Shown here piece by piece: positions 1 to 6,318 of a DNA stretch of 12,432 nt. Both the position numbers and the translations under genes were made by a program. This DNA is from a bacterium. Lineage in GTDB: Bacteria > Vulcanimicrobiota > Xenobia > Xenobiales > Xenobiaceae. Where the stretch lies: positions 1 through 12,432 of the forward strand of contig JALHDH010000097.1 in NCBI GenBank assembly GCA_022839105.1, read 5' to 3'. The notes below the pieces were generated by a model that was not told where the DNA came from, did no database searches, and worked only from the letters and a program-made list of their open reading frames with translations. The stretch's first letter is position 1. Each line of letters opens with the position of its first letter.

Positions 1-388
1 TCCCTCATCTGTTTCATGCGGGCAGGCGATTTGGACTACCGGCCACCGATTCTGGTCAGGATCGGCTCACAAGCGGCCTTCAAGTGTGGGCGTCAATAAT
101 CGTCATCACGCGAACCCTGTGAGGCAGATTCCGGGATCCTCGTGAGGCGGGCTCCTGCACTCATGGCTTGGCCTTCTGACAGGTGCGTGGGCACGACTCC
201 GGTGCCGACAGACGGGGCCCGGGCGGCCGGTCCGGCGGTCCCCCGTCGGCCCGAGGTCGGTTGCCTGCAGCCGAGGACGCCCTCGCGCGCTGGGGCTGCA
301 GTCCAATGCACCTGCTGTGAAGGGAGGCTTGCGTCTGCAGGGCACCCGTCGCCGCAGGGATTCTCGGCGTGTCGTCCGATTCTGTGGG
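1..388. other. Left-edge stretch with no supportable gene
   Basis: No convincing coding region is seen. The plus-strand frame starting at base 1 is open to a TAA at 97-99 and would give a 32-residue C-terminal tail, but the other two plus frames are also open there and no family is recognisable, so a partial gene ending at 99 is possible but not supported. On the minus strand an ATG at 17 could begin a gene leaving the window, without a clear ribosome binding site. The rest is GC-rich DNA with inverted repeats, lying 3' of the acyl carrier protein gene. Confidence 0.5.
211..247. repeat. GC-rich nested inverted repeat
   Basis: GACGGGG at 211-217 is the exact complement of CCCCGTC at 241-247. 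Inside this arm pair lies the palindrome GCCGG-T-CCGGC (226-236). It sits about 140 bases past the stop of the minus-strand acyl carrier protein gene. There is no T tract, so it is only a possible factor-assisted terminator or a structural element. GC-rich DNA makes chance palindromes common. Confidence 0.3.
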
Positions 389-610
389 CTACTGGTCCAT
401 GAAGTCTAGGATGTCCGCCACCTTCACGAAATCCCGGATCTGGGCGCCAGTCAACTCCTTGCCCAACTCGTCATCCATCATCACGATCAAGGACAGTCGG
501 GTCATGGAATCCCAGGTCGCCAAGTCTTCCAGAACCGTGTCCTCTGTCAACTCTCCACTGTCGAGTTCAAAGAGTTCCTCAAGCAGGGCGAGCTTCTTGT
601 CCTTGTCCAC
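389..610 (-). CDS. Acyl carrier protein
   Basis: Small acidic protein of 73 residues, typical length for a free-standing acyl carrier protein. It would carry acyl groups as thioesters on a 4'-phosphopantetheine arm in the cytoplasm. The attachment site is Ser35 in W33-D-S-M36, in the usual place before helix II; Met replaces the common Leu after Ser. The helix II/III segment (M-D-D-E-L-G, then the D-F-V region to the C-terminus) is standard for the family. The frame stays open upstream to 796, but that extension is Arg/Pro/Ser-rich and does not look coding. The GTG at 608-610 has GGGAG eight bases upstream and gives the expected length, so I chose it. The nearest relevant partners are the KASIII gene at 1806-2858 and fabD. 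Sampled GC is about 54%, well below the right part of the window. A role in modifying a surface sugar rather than bulk fatty acid synthesis is inferred from context. Confidence 0.85.
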   Translation of the reverse strand: MDKDKKLALLEELFELDSGELTEDTVLEDLATWDSMTRLSLIVMMDDELGKELTGAQIRDFVKVADILDFMDQ

Positions 611-618
611 GTCGTCAT

Positions 619-623
619 CTCCC
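619..623 (-). promoter_or_regulatory. Ribosome binding site fixing the ACP GTG start
   Basis: Minus-strand GGGAG lies eight bases before the GTG at 608-610. No ATG in this frame lies between this site and the ACP core, so the site decides in favour of a 73-residue protein over the 135-residue open frame. Confidence 0.6.
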
Positions 624-686
624 AGATCATCTGCCAGGCTTCCGGGCACGCTTCTGTACCCGACAATAGCCAGGTCACCCTGGCCG

Positions 687-710
687 GCGGACTCTTCGTG
701 AACAGTCCGC
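687..710. repeat. Inverted repeat upstream of the ACP gene
   Basis: GCGGACT (687-693) and AGTCCGC (704-710) are perfect complements around a 10-base spacer. The structure lies about 77-100 bases before the ACP start and contains the shared 13-base word at 688-700. It could be a protein-binding site or a leader hairpin. Confidence 0.4.
688..700 (-). promoter_or_regulatory. Shared 13-base element, copy upstream of ACP
   Basis: On the minus strand this reads CACGAAGAGTCCG and is identical to 2905-2917. Each copy is upstream of a minus-strand acyl-pathway gene in the same orientation: 77 bases before the ACP start here, 46 bases before the KASIII start there. The paired placement suggests a common regulator or promoter part. 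The identity ends exactly at 13 bases on both sides. Confidence 0.35.
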
Positions 711-1096
711 TTCCTCCCGCTTCGGCGCGACGGCTCGTACCCGGTCCGATTCGATCTCGGTCGATGGGGCCGAACCCTCTTGACCTCAGGGGTCACGGCC
801 CCGCCTGATGGCTTCGACCTGTGGCCCCGTCCCGGTCAATCCGGGTCTGGTCCGGCCGGTCGAGAGGTCCACCGCAGGACCTTGGGTCCATTCGCGTGCG
901 GGGGGCGGGACACGAAGCAGCCGGGGAGGCCTCCGCCCATGACGGCCTCCGTCGATTGATTGGGAGGAACGTGGACTCGCCGCAAGGAAAACGGCTGAGG
1001 CTCGTGACGGGACAGATGCCTGTTCAGCGCCTGGCGGCCGGCGTGAGGGGCTCCTGAGGACCGTCCACGGGGCAGCGCGCGCGGGATGGTGCAATC

Positions 1097-1762
1097 ATGA
1101 TGGACGGGTTCAGCACGGGGTCGGACAACCTGACGTCCTTGATCATTGTCGGCGCGGGAAACGCTGCAAGGGAGGTCCTGCAGCTCGTCAAGAACGTCAA
1201 CACCGTCAGGCCCCGATGGGAGGTTCGGGGGTTCCTGTGCGATATCGATTCTGATGTCGAGGTTCTCACGGCCGGGCAATATCGTGTGATTGGCTCGATC
1301 CGTGAATGGCAACCCCAGCCCGACCAGGAGTTCCTTTGTGCAATCGCCGATCCCGCCGGACGCAAGGAGGTTGTCGCCCTCCTCAAGGGAAAGGGCGCCA
1401 GGTTCTGCACGTTGATCGATCCCACCGTGCAGGTGGGGGATTACTGCCGAGTCGGTGAGGGCGCGCTGCTGTACCCGAGGATCGAGATCTGGCCCAATGT
1501 GCAGATTGGCGATTTTGCCCTGGTTCAATCGTCAATAGCCCATGATTGTGTGCTCGGCGATTACGTCACGGTTTCCGGCGGCGTCAATGTCTGCGGGGGG
1601 GTGAGGATCGGGAGCGGTGCCTTCATCGCCAGTGGTGCGACGATCGTGCCACACAAGACCATCGGTTCTGGAGCCTACGTCGGGGCGGGGAGCGTGGTCA
1701 TCCGGAGTGTCGGGGCGAACAGCAGGGTCTTTGGAAACCCTGCCAGGAGGCTGGAGGTGTAG
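1097..1762 (+). CDS. NeuD/PglD-family sugar O/N-acyltransferase
   Basis: Protein of 221 residues, normal for the NeuD/PglD family, which transfers acetyl or other acyl groups to a sugar or nucleotide-amino-sugar in the cytoplasm. An N-terminal Rossmann-like part (residues 14-100) carries the L-I-I-V-G-A-G-N motif at 15-22. From about residue 108 a left-handed beta-helix follows, with hexapeptide repeats such as V-G-D-Y, I-G-D-F, L-G-D-Y, I-G-S-G and I-G-S-G-A-Y. The usual catalytic His is present as H149 in I-A-H-D-C. The C-terminus N-P-A-R-R is the standard family ending. The start ATG at 1097 (or the adjacent 1100) has only a weak GGGATGG site before it. It is divergent from ACP and convergent with the KASIII gene. 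Acyl donor (acetyl-CoA or the local acyl-ACP) and acceptor sugar are unknown; the ACP/KASIII neighbours make a non-acetyl donor plausible. Confidence 0.88.
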   Translation: MMDGFSTGSDNLTSLIIVGAGNAAREVLQLVKNVNTVRPRWEVRGFLCDIDSDVEVLTAGQYRVIGSIREWQPQPDQEFLCAIADPAGRKEVVALLKGKGARFCTLIDPTVQVGDYCRVGEGALLYPRIEIWPNVQIGDFALVQSSIAHDCVLGDYVTVSGGVNVCGGVRIGSGAFIASGATIVPHKTIGSGAYVGAGSVVIRSVGANSRVFGNPARRLEV

Positions 1763-1765
1763 GTG

Positions 1766-1788
1766 GTCCGGTCAGACCCTTCCCGGAC
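1766..1788. terminator. Candidate bidirectional terminator hairpin between convergent genes
   Basis: GTCCGG (1766-1771) pairs perfectly with CCGGAC (1783-1788) around an 11-base loop. It sits in the 43-base gap between the stops of the acyltransferase and KASIII genes. No T tract follows on either strand, so intrinsic termination is uncertain. Confidence 0.3.
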
Positions 1789-1805
1789 GCTCGGCGTGCA
1801 GGATT

Positions 1806-2858
1806 CTATCCGCGGTATGCGTCCCTGAAATAGTCGTCGGTCTCGATCATCGGCAGGACATCGGAAGCGGCGATGTCGAAGGCGGCGATGCCCCAGGAGA
1901 GCCCGATTCCGAAGCCGGAAGTGGCCAGCCGGATCACCCGGCTCCTGTCCAGGGTCTCACATAGGTCGACAATGGTCATGGGCACCGAGGCACTGCTGGT
2001 GTTTCCATACCGGTCCATCGCGATGGGCATCTTGTCGTCCGGAATCCTGACCTTCTTGGCAATCTGCCTGAGGATCATGACGTTGGCCTGGTGGAGCACG
2101 AAGTAGTCGAAGTCACCAACCCCACAGTTGAACATCTCAAAGAATTCTTTGAAACACTTGGGAATCTTGGTGATCGAGAAGCCAAAAATCGTCTCGCCGT
2201 CCATATACCCGCAGGTCTGCTCGAAATACGTGCTGGGGTCCTTGACCGGTTTCCTGGACTGCCCACCGGCGACGATCAGGGCCGGGTAGTCGGTTCCGTC
2301 GGATCTCAGGAGGGTTGTCAGCCTGCCTGCGCCCGTCTCCAGAAGCGTTGCCGAGCCGGCATGCCCGAACAGAAGGCGGTCCTTGATCGGCAAGACCGGA
2401 TTGAACCTGTCGCCGTCCCCCGTCAACAACAGGATCCGCTTCATGTTCCCGTGTCCGAGCATGGATGCGGCCACGTGAAGGCCGAAGGTGTGCCCGGAGC
2501 AGCCGAGGTTGATGTCGAAGGCGATGCAGTCCTGACGCAGGCCCAGTCGCTTGTGCAGGATGTGCGCTGTTGCCGGTTGCATGTAGTCCGGCGTCTGGGT
2601 CACCAGGATCAGGGCATCGATCGTGGCGGGTTCATAGTCTTTGTGCTCCAGCAATCGTCGGGCTGCGACGAAGCAAAGGTCCGAACACGTCTGTTCCTCG
2701 TGGACGACGTGGCACTGTTTGACCCCTGTATTGGCTACGAATTTCTCGATTTCTTCGGCGGAAAGCCTTCCGGCACAATCAGTGGCTTTCAGGACAGCGA
2801 CTGGAACAGCACAAGACATGCCCGTGACCGCGACGCCTTCAAATACCGCGCTTGCCAT
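1806..2858 (-). CDS. 3-oxoacyl-ACP synthase III family protein (KASIII/FabH-like)
   Basis: Protein of 350 residues, slightly longer than a housekeeping FabH. KASIII enzymes load an acyl group from CoA on a Cys and condense it with malonyl-ACP to give 3-ketoacyl-ACP. The triad is complete: Cys120 in N-L-G-C-S-G, His256 in L-H-Q-A-N and Asn286 in Y-G-N-T-S-S-A-S. A Gly-rich C-terminal motif (G-F-G-I-G-L-S-W-G, 315-323) also matches. The ATG at 2858 is preceded by GAGGA seven bases upstream; a TTG at 2903 would add 15 unlikely residues and is rejected. It is convergent with the acyltransferase and lies 301 bases downstream of fabD. Sampled GC is about 57%, unlike fabD. The ACP in this locus is the natural partner. 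Use in making a short acyl group for sugar decoration is inferred; a starter synthase for a special lipid is the alternative. Confidence 0.9.
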   Translation of the reverse strand: MASAVFEGVAVTGMSCAVPVAVLKATDCAGRLSAEEIEKFVANTGVKQCHVVHEEQTCSDLCFVAARRLLEHKDYEPATIDALILVTQTPDYMQPATAHILHKRLGLRQDCIAFDINLGCSGHTFGLHVAASMLGHGNMKRILLLTGDGDRFNPVLPIKDRLLFGHAGSATLLETGAGRLTTLLRSDGTDYPALIVAGGQSRKPVKDPSTYFEQTCGYMDGETIFGFSITKIPKCFKEFFEMFNCGVGDFDYFVLHQANVMILRQIAKKVRIPDDKMPIAMDRYGNTSSASVPMTIVDLCETLDRSRVIRLATSGFGIGLSWGIAAFDIAASDVLPMIETDDYFRDAYRG

Positions 2859-2865
2859 CGGATGG

Positions 2866-2870
2866 TCCTC
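2866..2870 (-). promoter_or_regulatory. Ribosome binding site fixing the KASIII start
   Basis: Minus-strand GAGGA lies seven bases before the ATG at 2856-2858. It supports the 350-residue form over the 365-residue form from the upstream TTG. Confidence 0.6.
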
Positions 2871-2888
2871 GGTGTTGGAAATCAGCCT

Positions 2889-2905
2889 GGTTGTCTGCGA
2901 CAACC
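2889..2905 (-). promoter_or_regulatory. Hairpin in the KASIII upstream region
   Basis: GGTTGTC-TGC-GACAACC is a perfect 7-base stem with a 3-base loop, extendable by a wobble and one more pair. It starts 30 bases upstream of the KASIII ATG and abuts the shared 13-base word. It may be an operator or a transcript leader hairpin; there is no T tract behind it. Confidence 0.4.
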
Positions 2906-2917
2906 GGACTCTTCGTG
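2905..2917 (-). promoter_or_regulatory. Shared 13-base element, copy upstream of KASIII
   Basis: Minus-strand CACGAAGAGTCCG, identical to the copy at 688-700 upstream of the ACP gene and in the same orientation relative to the gene. It is 46 bases before the KASIII start and overlaps the hairpin by one base. A weaker relative (ACACGAAG followed by CCGG after a 3-base gap) occurs at 910-924 on the plus strand, upstream of the acyltransferase. Confidence 0.35.
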
Positions 2918-3112
2918 TGTCGAACCCCGCTCCCCGGGCAGGGTCAGACGGCGGGTGGCACCTCGGGGAGGCGCTCCGGGTTTCACGGGACGCGCATTCC
3001 GCTGGCGCTGCACCCTTCCCGGTCAGGAAGGCCTCCCATTCTCCGACCCGCCGCGCTTCGTCTCGGATGGAAGTCTCTCCTCCTCCTGGAGCGCGCCGGG
3101 CCCTCTTCCGAA

Positions 3113-3127
3113 GGTCGCGAGGCGACC
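3113..3127 (-). terminator. Candidate hairpin terminator after fabD
   Basis: GGTCGC-GAG-GCGACC is a perfect 6-base stem with a 3-base loop, 32 bases past the fabD stop on the minus strand. No T run follows, so it is a weak terminator candidate. Confidence 0.3.
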
Positions 3128-3159
3128 GGATCCGCCCCGTCCTCCACAGGCTCTTCCAT

Positions 3160-4092
3160 CTATTCCCCCGCTTGGAACGCGTCAGCCGTCTGCCTCAGTG
3201 TCTCCAGGTCTCCGACGTTCAGGATCCGCACCTCGCCCAGGGTCTTGGCGGTGAAGGCCGACAGGGTCGTGCCGGGTCCAAGTTCCACGAAGGTGTCGAG
3301 GCCGTCAGCGTGCATCCGGCGCAGGGTGCTCTCCCAGCGGACGGGCGAGGTCACCTGTCTGGCCAGCTTCTCGGCGACGCGTTCTGCCGTGGTCACAGGT
3401 TCGGCGTCACAGTTCATATACACGGGGAAGGACGGATCACGCAGCTTCAATGCCGCCAACGGGACGGTGAGTCGAGCGGCCGCGGGCTCCATCATGGGGC
3501 AGTGGAAGGGGGCGCTGACGGGCAGCCGCAGGATTCGGATTCCCCTCTCCTTGCCAAGCGCCACCAGGGCCTTGATGGCCGAGGCCTCCCCAGAGACCAC
3601 GATCTGCCCCGGGCGGTTGAAGTTCGCCGGCGCCACGAATCCGTCGACCTGGCTGCACAGTTCCAGCACGGTCTTCTCGTCGCACTCGCCGATCATCGCC
3701 ATGCCGCCTTGGCCGATCGGGACGGCCTCCTGCATCGCGTCGGCACGGATCTGGACCAGGCGGAACGCCTCCTCGACGGACAGCACGCCGGCCGCGACCA
3801 GGGCTGCGTACTCGCCCAGCGAGAAGCCGGCCGCCGCCTGGGGCTGGAAGCCGGTGGATCTCAGCGCCGCCCAGGCAGCCAGGTCCGCGGCCAGCACGCA
3901 GGGCTGGGTGTTGCGCGTCAGGTCCAGTTCCTTCTGGGGGCCCTCGAAGCAGAGTCCGGAGATGCTGCGGCCCAGCACGCGATCGGCGGTCTCGAAGACC
4001 TCCCTGCAGGCCGGGATGGCTTCGGCCAGGTCGCGCATCATCCCCTCGACCTGCGCGCCCTGTCCGTTGAAGAGGACGGCTGACTTGGACAT
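3160..4092 (-). CDS. fabD: Malonyl-CoA:ACP transacylase
   Basis: Protein of 310 residues, the usual FabD length. It moves malonyl from CoA to ACP for fatty acid chain extension in the cytoplasm. Visible family features are G-Q-G-A-Q (10-14), the nucleophile Ser91 in G-F-S-L-G-E-Y, Arg116 in the I-R-A-D-A-M segment that binds the malonyl carboxylate, His197 in S-A-P-F-H, and a C-terminal E-L-G-P-G. The elbow motif has Phe where many FabDs have His (G-H-S-L-G); the active Ser is intact. The frame is open well upstream, but the ATG at 4092 has GAGGT eight bases before it and begins the conserved fold. It lies 50 bases after rfbB on the same strand, so co-transcription is likely. No fabH-fabG-acpP cluster surrounds it, but GC is high and host-like, so it could be either the main fabD or one dedicated to the local ACP. 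Confidence 0.93.
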   Translation of the reverse strand: MSKSAVLFNGQGAQVEGMMRDLAEAIPACREVFETADRVLGRSISGLCFEGPQKELDLTRNTQPCVLAADLAAWAALRSTGFQPQAAAGFSLGEYAALVAAGVLSVEEAFRLVQIRADAMQEAVPIGQGGMAMIGECDEKTVLELCSQVDGFVAPANFNRPGQIVVSGEASAIKALVALGKERGIRILRLPVSAPFHCPMMEPAAARLTVPLAALKLRDPSFPVYMNCDAEPVTTAERVAEKLARQVTSPVRWESTLRRMHADGLDTFVELGPGTTLSAFTAKTLGEVRILNVGDLETLRQTADAFQAGE

Positions 4093-4142
4093 TCCTGATG
4101 ACCTCGACGGTTGTGGCTGCTTGCACGCCGTGCCTGAGGCGC

Positions 4143-5159
4143 CTACCCCCCACCCAGCCGCCCGGCGTACTGCTGTTCGTAGAATTTCTGGTATTCCTCG
4201 CGCTTGCGGCGAAGGTCCTCCCACCAGGCTTGGTTGCGGCGATACCAGTCCACGGTGCGCTCCAGGGTTTCGCGGAACTCGTGTCGGGGCTTCCAACCCA
4301 GGGCCCGCAGGCGGGTGGTGTCCACCGAATAGCGGCGATCGTGGCCCGGACGGTCCTGGACGTGGCGGATCAGGCTCTGGGGCTTGCCCAGCAGGTCCAG
4401 CAGGGTTTGCGTGATCTCGAGGTTGGTCACCTCGTGCCCGGCGCCGACGTTGTAGACCTCGCCGGGGGAGCCCTTCTCCAGGACCTGGAGCAGCGCTTCG
4501 CAGTGGTCCTCGACGTCGATCCAGTCGCGCACCTGCAACCCGTCCCCGTAGACGGGCAGCTCGTGCCCCTGCATGGCCTGGCTCAGGAAGAAGGGGATCA
4601 GTTTCTCGGGATACTGGTAGGGCCCGAAGTTGTTGGTGCATCGGGTGATCAGCACCGGGGTGCCGTAGGTGTGGTGATGGGCCAGGGCCAACAGATCGGC
4701 GCCCGCCTTGCTGGCGGAGTAGGGGCTGGAGGGGCAGAGGGGATCGGTTTCGAGAAAGCTGCCCTCCGGGATCGAGCCATACACCTCGTCGGTGCTGACC
4801 AGGACGAAGCGCTCCAGTTCGTGGCGGCGGGCTCCGTCCAGCAGGACCTGGGTGCCGCCGACGTTGGTGGCGATGAACTGCGCCCCGTCGTGAATCGAGC
4901 GATCCACGTGGGTCTCAGCGGCCAGGTGCAGGCAGGTCCGGGCGCCCTGCATGGCCAGGTCCACGGCCTGGGGATCCGTGATGGAGCCCTCGACGAAACG
5001 GAAGCGGGGATCGCCCTCCCAGCGTGCCAGGTTCTGCCGGCAACCGGCGTAGGTCAGCGAGTCCAGGACGGTCAGGTGGCAGTCGGGACGGTGCTCGAGA
5101 AGGAAGTGGACCAGGTTGGAGCCGATGAACCCGGCCCCGCCGGTGACGAGGATGTGCAT
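4143..5159 (-). CDS. rfbB: dTDP-glucose 4,6-dehydratase
   Basis: Protein of 338 residues, normal for RfbB/RmlB. It converts dTDP-glucose to dTDP-4-keto-6-deoxyglucose, the branch point for rhamnose and many amino-deoxysugars of surface glycans. It is an extended short-chain dehydrogenase: NAD-binding G-G-A-G-F-I-G (7-13), D33 binding the NAD ribose in V-L-D-S-L-T-Y-A-G, H-L-A-A-E-T-H-V-D-R-S (78-88), the catalytic T123-D124-E125 in S-T-D-E-V-Y-G, and Y147-x3-K151 in Y-S-A-S-K. The T-N-N-F-G-P-Y-Q segment and the Y-S-V-D region match the substrate-binding part. ATG at 5159 is chosen because the Rossmann motif starts at once; an ATG 24 bases upstream is possible. rmlA, rmlC and rmlD are not in the window, so the final sugar is unknown. 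It is divergent from the GT2 gene and upstream of fabD. Confidence 0.94.
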   Translation of the reverse strand: MHILVTGGAGFIGSNLVHFLLEHRPDCHLTVLDSLTYAGCRQNLARWEGDPRFRFVEGSITDPQAVDLAMQGARTCLHLAAETHVDRSIHDGAQFIATNVGGTQVLLDGARRHELERFVLVSTDEVYGSIPEGSFLETDPLCPSSPYSASKAGADLLALAHHHTYGTPVLITRCTNNFGPYQYPEKLIPFFLSQAMQGHELPVYGDGLQVRDWIDVEDHCEALLQVLEKGSPGEVYNVGAGHEVTNLEITQTLLDLLGKPQSLIRHVQDRPGHDRRYSVDTTRLRALGWKPRHEFRETLERTVDWYRRNQAWWEDLRRKREEYQKFYEQQYAGRLGGG

Positions 5160-5243
5160 CGCGCAGCATTCTGTCCCCATCCCCCCCAGGCCTTCCGACC
5201 ATAGAACCGTAGGAAGCAGCGGCAGGATCCCGAACGGGGTGGG
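5160..5243. promoter_or_regulatory. Divergent intergenic region between rfbB and the GT2 gene
   Basis: This 84-base gap must hold the starts of both transcription units. A short inverted repeat, CTTCC with GGAAG about 15 bases apart, is near its middle, over the least GC-rich part. No clean -35/-10 pair is visible. A run of seven C lies on the rfbB side. Confidence 0.35.
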
Positions 5244-6302
5244 ATGAGATTGTCCGTGGTGATCCCGACATGGAACGGGCGGAAGCTGCTGCACCTGCCG
5301 CTGGATTCGCTGCGCGCCCAGACCCATCGGGACTTCGAGGTGATCCTGGTGGATGACGCCTCGACGGACGGGACGGCGGAGTTCGTGGCCTCTTCCTGGC
5401 CGGAGGTCCGCCTGGTCCGCCTGGAGGCCAATCGCGGCTTCCCGGGGGCCGTCAACGCCGGGATCCGGGCGGCCACCGGAGAGGCCGTGGCCCTGCTGAA
5501 CAACGACGCCGCCGCAGACCCCGGGTGGCTCGAGCAGATGGAGTCGGCCCTGCTCTCGCATCCGGAGGCCGGAATGGTGGCCTGTCGGGTCCGGCTGTAC
5601 CACCATCGGGACCATCTGGACTCGGCCGGGCTCTATACCACCACCAGCGGCTCCGGGGGAAGCCGCGGAGCCTTCCAGCCGGACGGTCCCCGGTTCGCCG
5701 AGCCCGCCTGGGTCCTGGGGCCGGCCGGGGTGGCAGGCCTGTACCGTCGGGCCCTGCTGGAGGACGTGGGCCTGCTGGACGAGGAGTATGGCGCCTACTA
5801 CGAGGACATGGATCTGGCCCTGCGCGCCCAGTTCCGGGGCTGGAAGTGCCTTTACTGGCCCCAGGCCATCTGCCTGCACGTGGGCAGCGCGACCTATGGA
5901 AGCCTGCCCATGCGCGGAGAGGGGGCCGGAGTGGAACTGCGCGCGTCCCCGGCCGGGCCGCCGACCCCTCCACCCGCAAGCGACCGGGTCTTGTTCTTTG
6001 CGGCCCGCAACTATCCGACCCTCCTGTTCAAGTTCCTCCCGCTGCGCATCCTTCTGCTCGATTCCTGGGCGATTGCGGGCTATGAACTGAACATGGCCTG
6101 GTTCGCCTGGCGCCATCGTCAGCTCGCTCCCTACCTGCGGGGGCGCCTGGCCTTCCTCAGGGGCCTGCCAGGGCTCCTGGCCAGGCGTCGGCGGATCGCA
6201 CAGACCCGGATTCTGGACGAGGCCAGCGCCATCGCGCTCTTCGAAAGGCCCCGTCCGCGCTTCTACCTGGAGGCCCTCCGGCGCAAGATCCGGGGCTCTT
6301 GA
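5244..6302 (+). CDS. GT2-family glycosyltransferase (WbbL/rhamnosyltransferase-like)
   Basis: Protein of 352 residues with a GT-A fold, expected to add a sugar from a nucleotide donor to a growing surface glycan at the inner face of the membrane. It begins L-S-V-V-I-P-T-W-N-G, has V-D-D-A-S (36-40), the N-R-G-F segment (63-66), the metal-site L-L-N-N-D (84-88) and the acceptor-side Y-E-D-M-D-L (186-191) with H212 after it. This layout matches the WbbL-like rhamnosyltransferase branch. Residues 225-249 form a Gly/Pro-rich stretch before the C-terminal amphipathic region (R-V-L-F-F-A-A-R-N-Y onward), which probably touches the membrane; it looks like an insertion. ATG at 5244 is preceded by a G-rich site. 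It is divergent from rfbB, so a dTDP-deoxysugar donor is a reasonable guess but not shown. Confidence 0.9.
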   Translation: MRLSVVIPTWNGRKLLHLPLDSLRAQTHRDFEVILVDDASTDGTAEFVASSWPEVRLVRLEANRGFPGAVNAGIRAATGEAVALLNNDAAADPGWLEQMESALLSHPEAGMVACRVRLYHHRDHLDSAGLYTTTSGSGGSRGAFQPDGPRFAEPAWVLGPAGVAGLYRRALLEDVGLLDEEYGAYYEDMDLALRAQFRGWKCLYWPQAICLHVGSATYGSLPMRGEGAGVELRASPAGPPTPPPASDRVLFFAARNYPTLLFKFLPLRILLLDSWAIAGYELNMAWFAWRHRQLAPYLRGRLAFLRGLPGLLARRRRIAQTRILDEASAIALFERPRPRFYLEALRRKIRGS

Positions 6303-6318
6303 GACCGCATTCGGAGTC

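Larger units (their letters stand above)
611..1096. other. Long divergent intergenic region between ACP and the acyltransferase
   Basis: This 486-base gap separates two divergently transcribed genes and should hold promoters for both. No protein in either strand looks real: the open frames are Arg/Pro/Gly-rich shadows. Seen here are the inverted repeat 687-710, the 13-base word at 688-700 shared with the KASIII upstream region, and a 28-codon plus-strand reading frame (971-1057, GTG start, GGAGG three bases upstream) that might be a leader peptide. No clear sigma-70 -35/-10 pair was found by eye. Confidence 0.5.
2859..3159. other. 301-base gap between fabD and the KASIII gene
   Basis: No gene is seen on either strand. 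The region carries the KASIII ribosome binding site (2866-2870), a strong hairpin (2889-2905), the shared 13-base word (2905-2917), an imperfectly spaced CTCCCCG/CGGGGAG inverted repeat (2930-2936 with 2964-2970) and a hairpin just after fabD (3113-3127). The length suggests KASIII has its own promoter rather than depending on fabD readthrough. The compositional change between low-GC and high-GC DNA falls in or next to this gap. Confidence 0.5.

Noticed and set aside
1..99. Tail of a plus-strand gene ending at TAA 97-99
   Set aside because: Only 32 residues are visible, all three plus frames are open, and nothing is recognisable.
611..796. 62-residue N-terminal extension of the ACP
   Set aside because: Arg/Pro/Ser-rich with no homology to ACP; the GTG at 610 with GGGAG upstream gives the family length.
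2091..4414. Long plus-strand open frames of 387, 480 and 520 residues across KASIII and fabD
   Set aside because: They are antisense to two well-recognised enzymes and show shadow composition.
4093..4641. N-terminal extension of fabD
   Set aside because: It overlaps rfbB in another frame and precedes a well-placed ATG with its own ribosome binding site.
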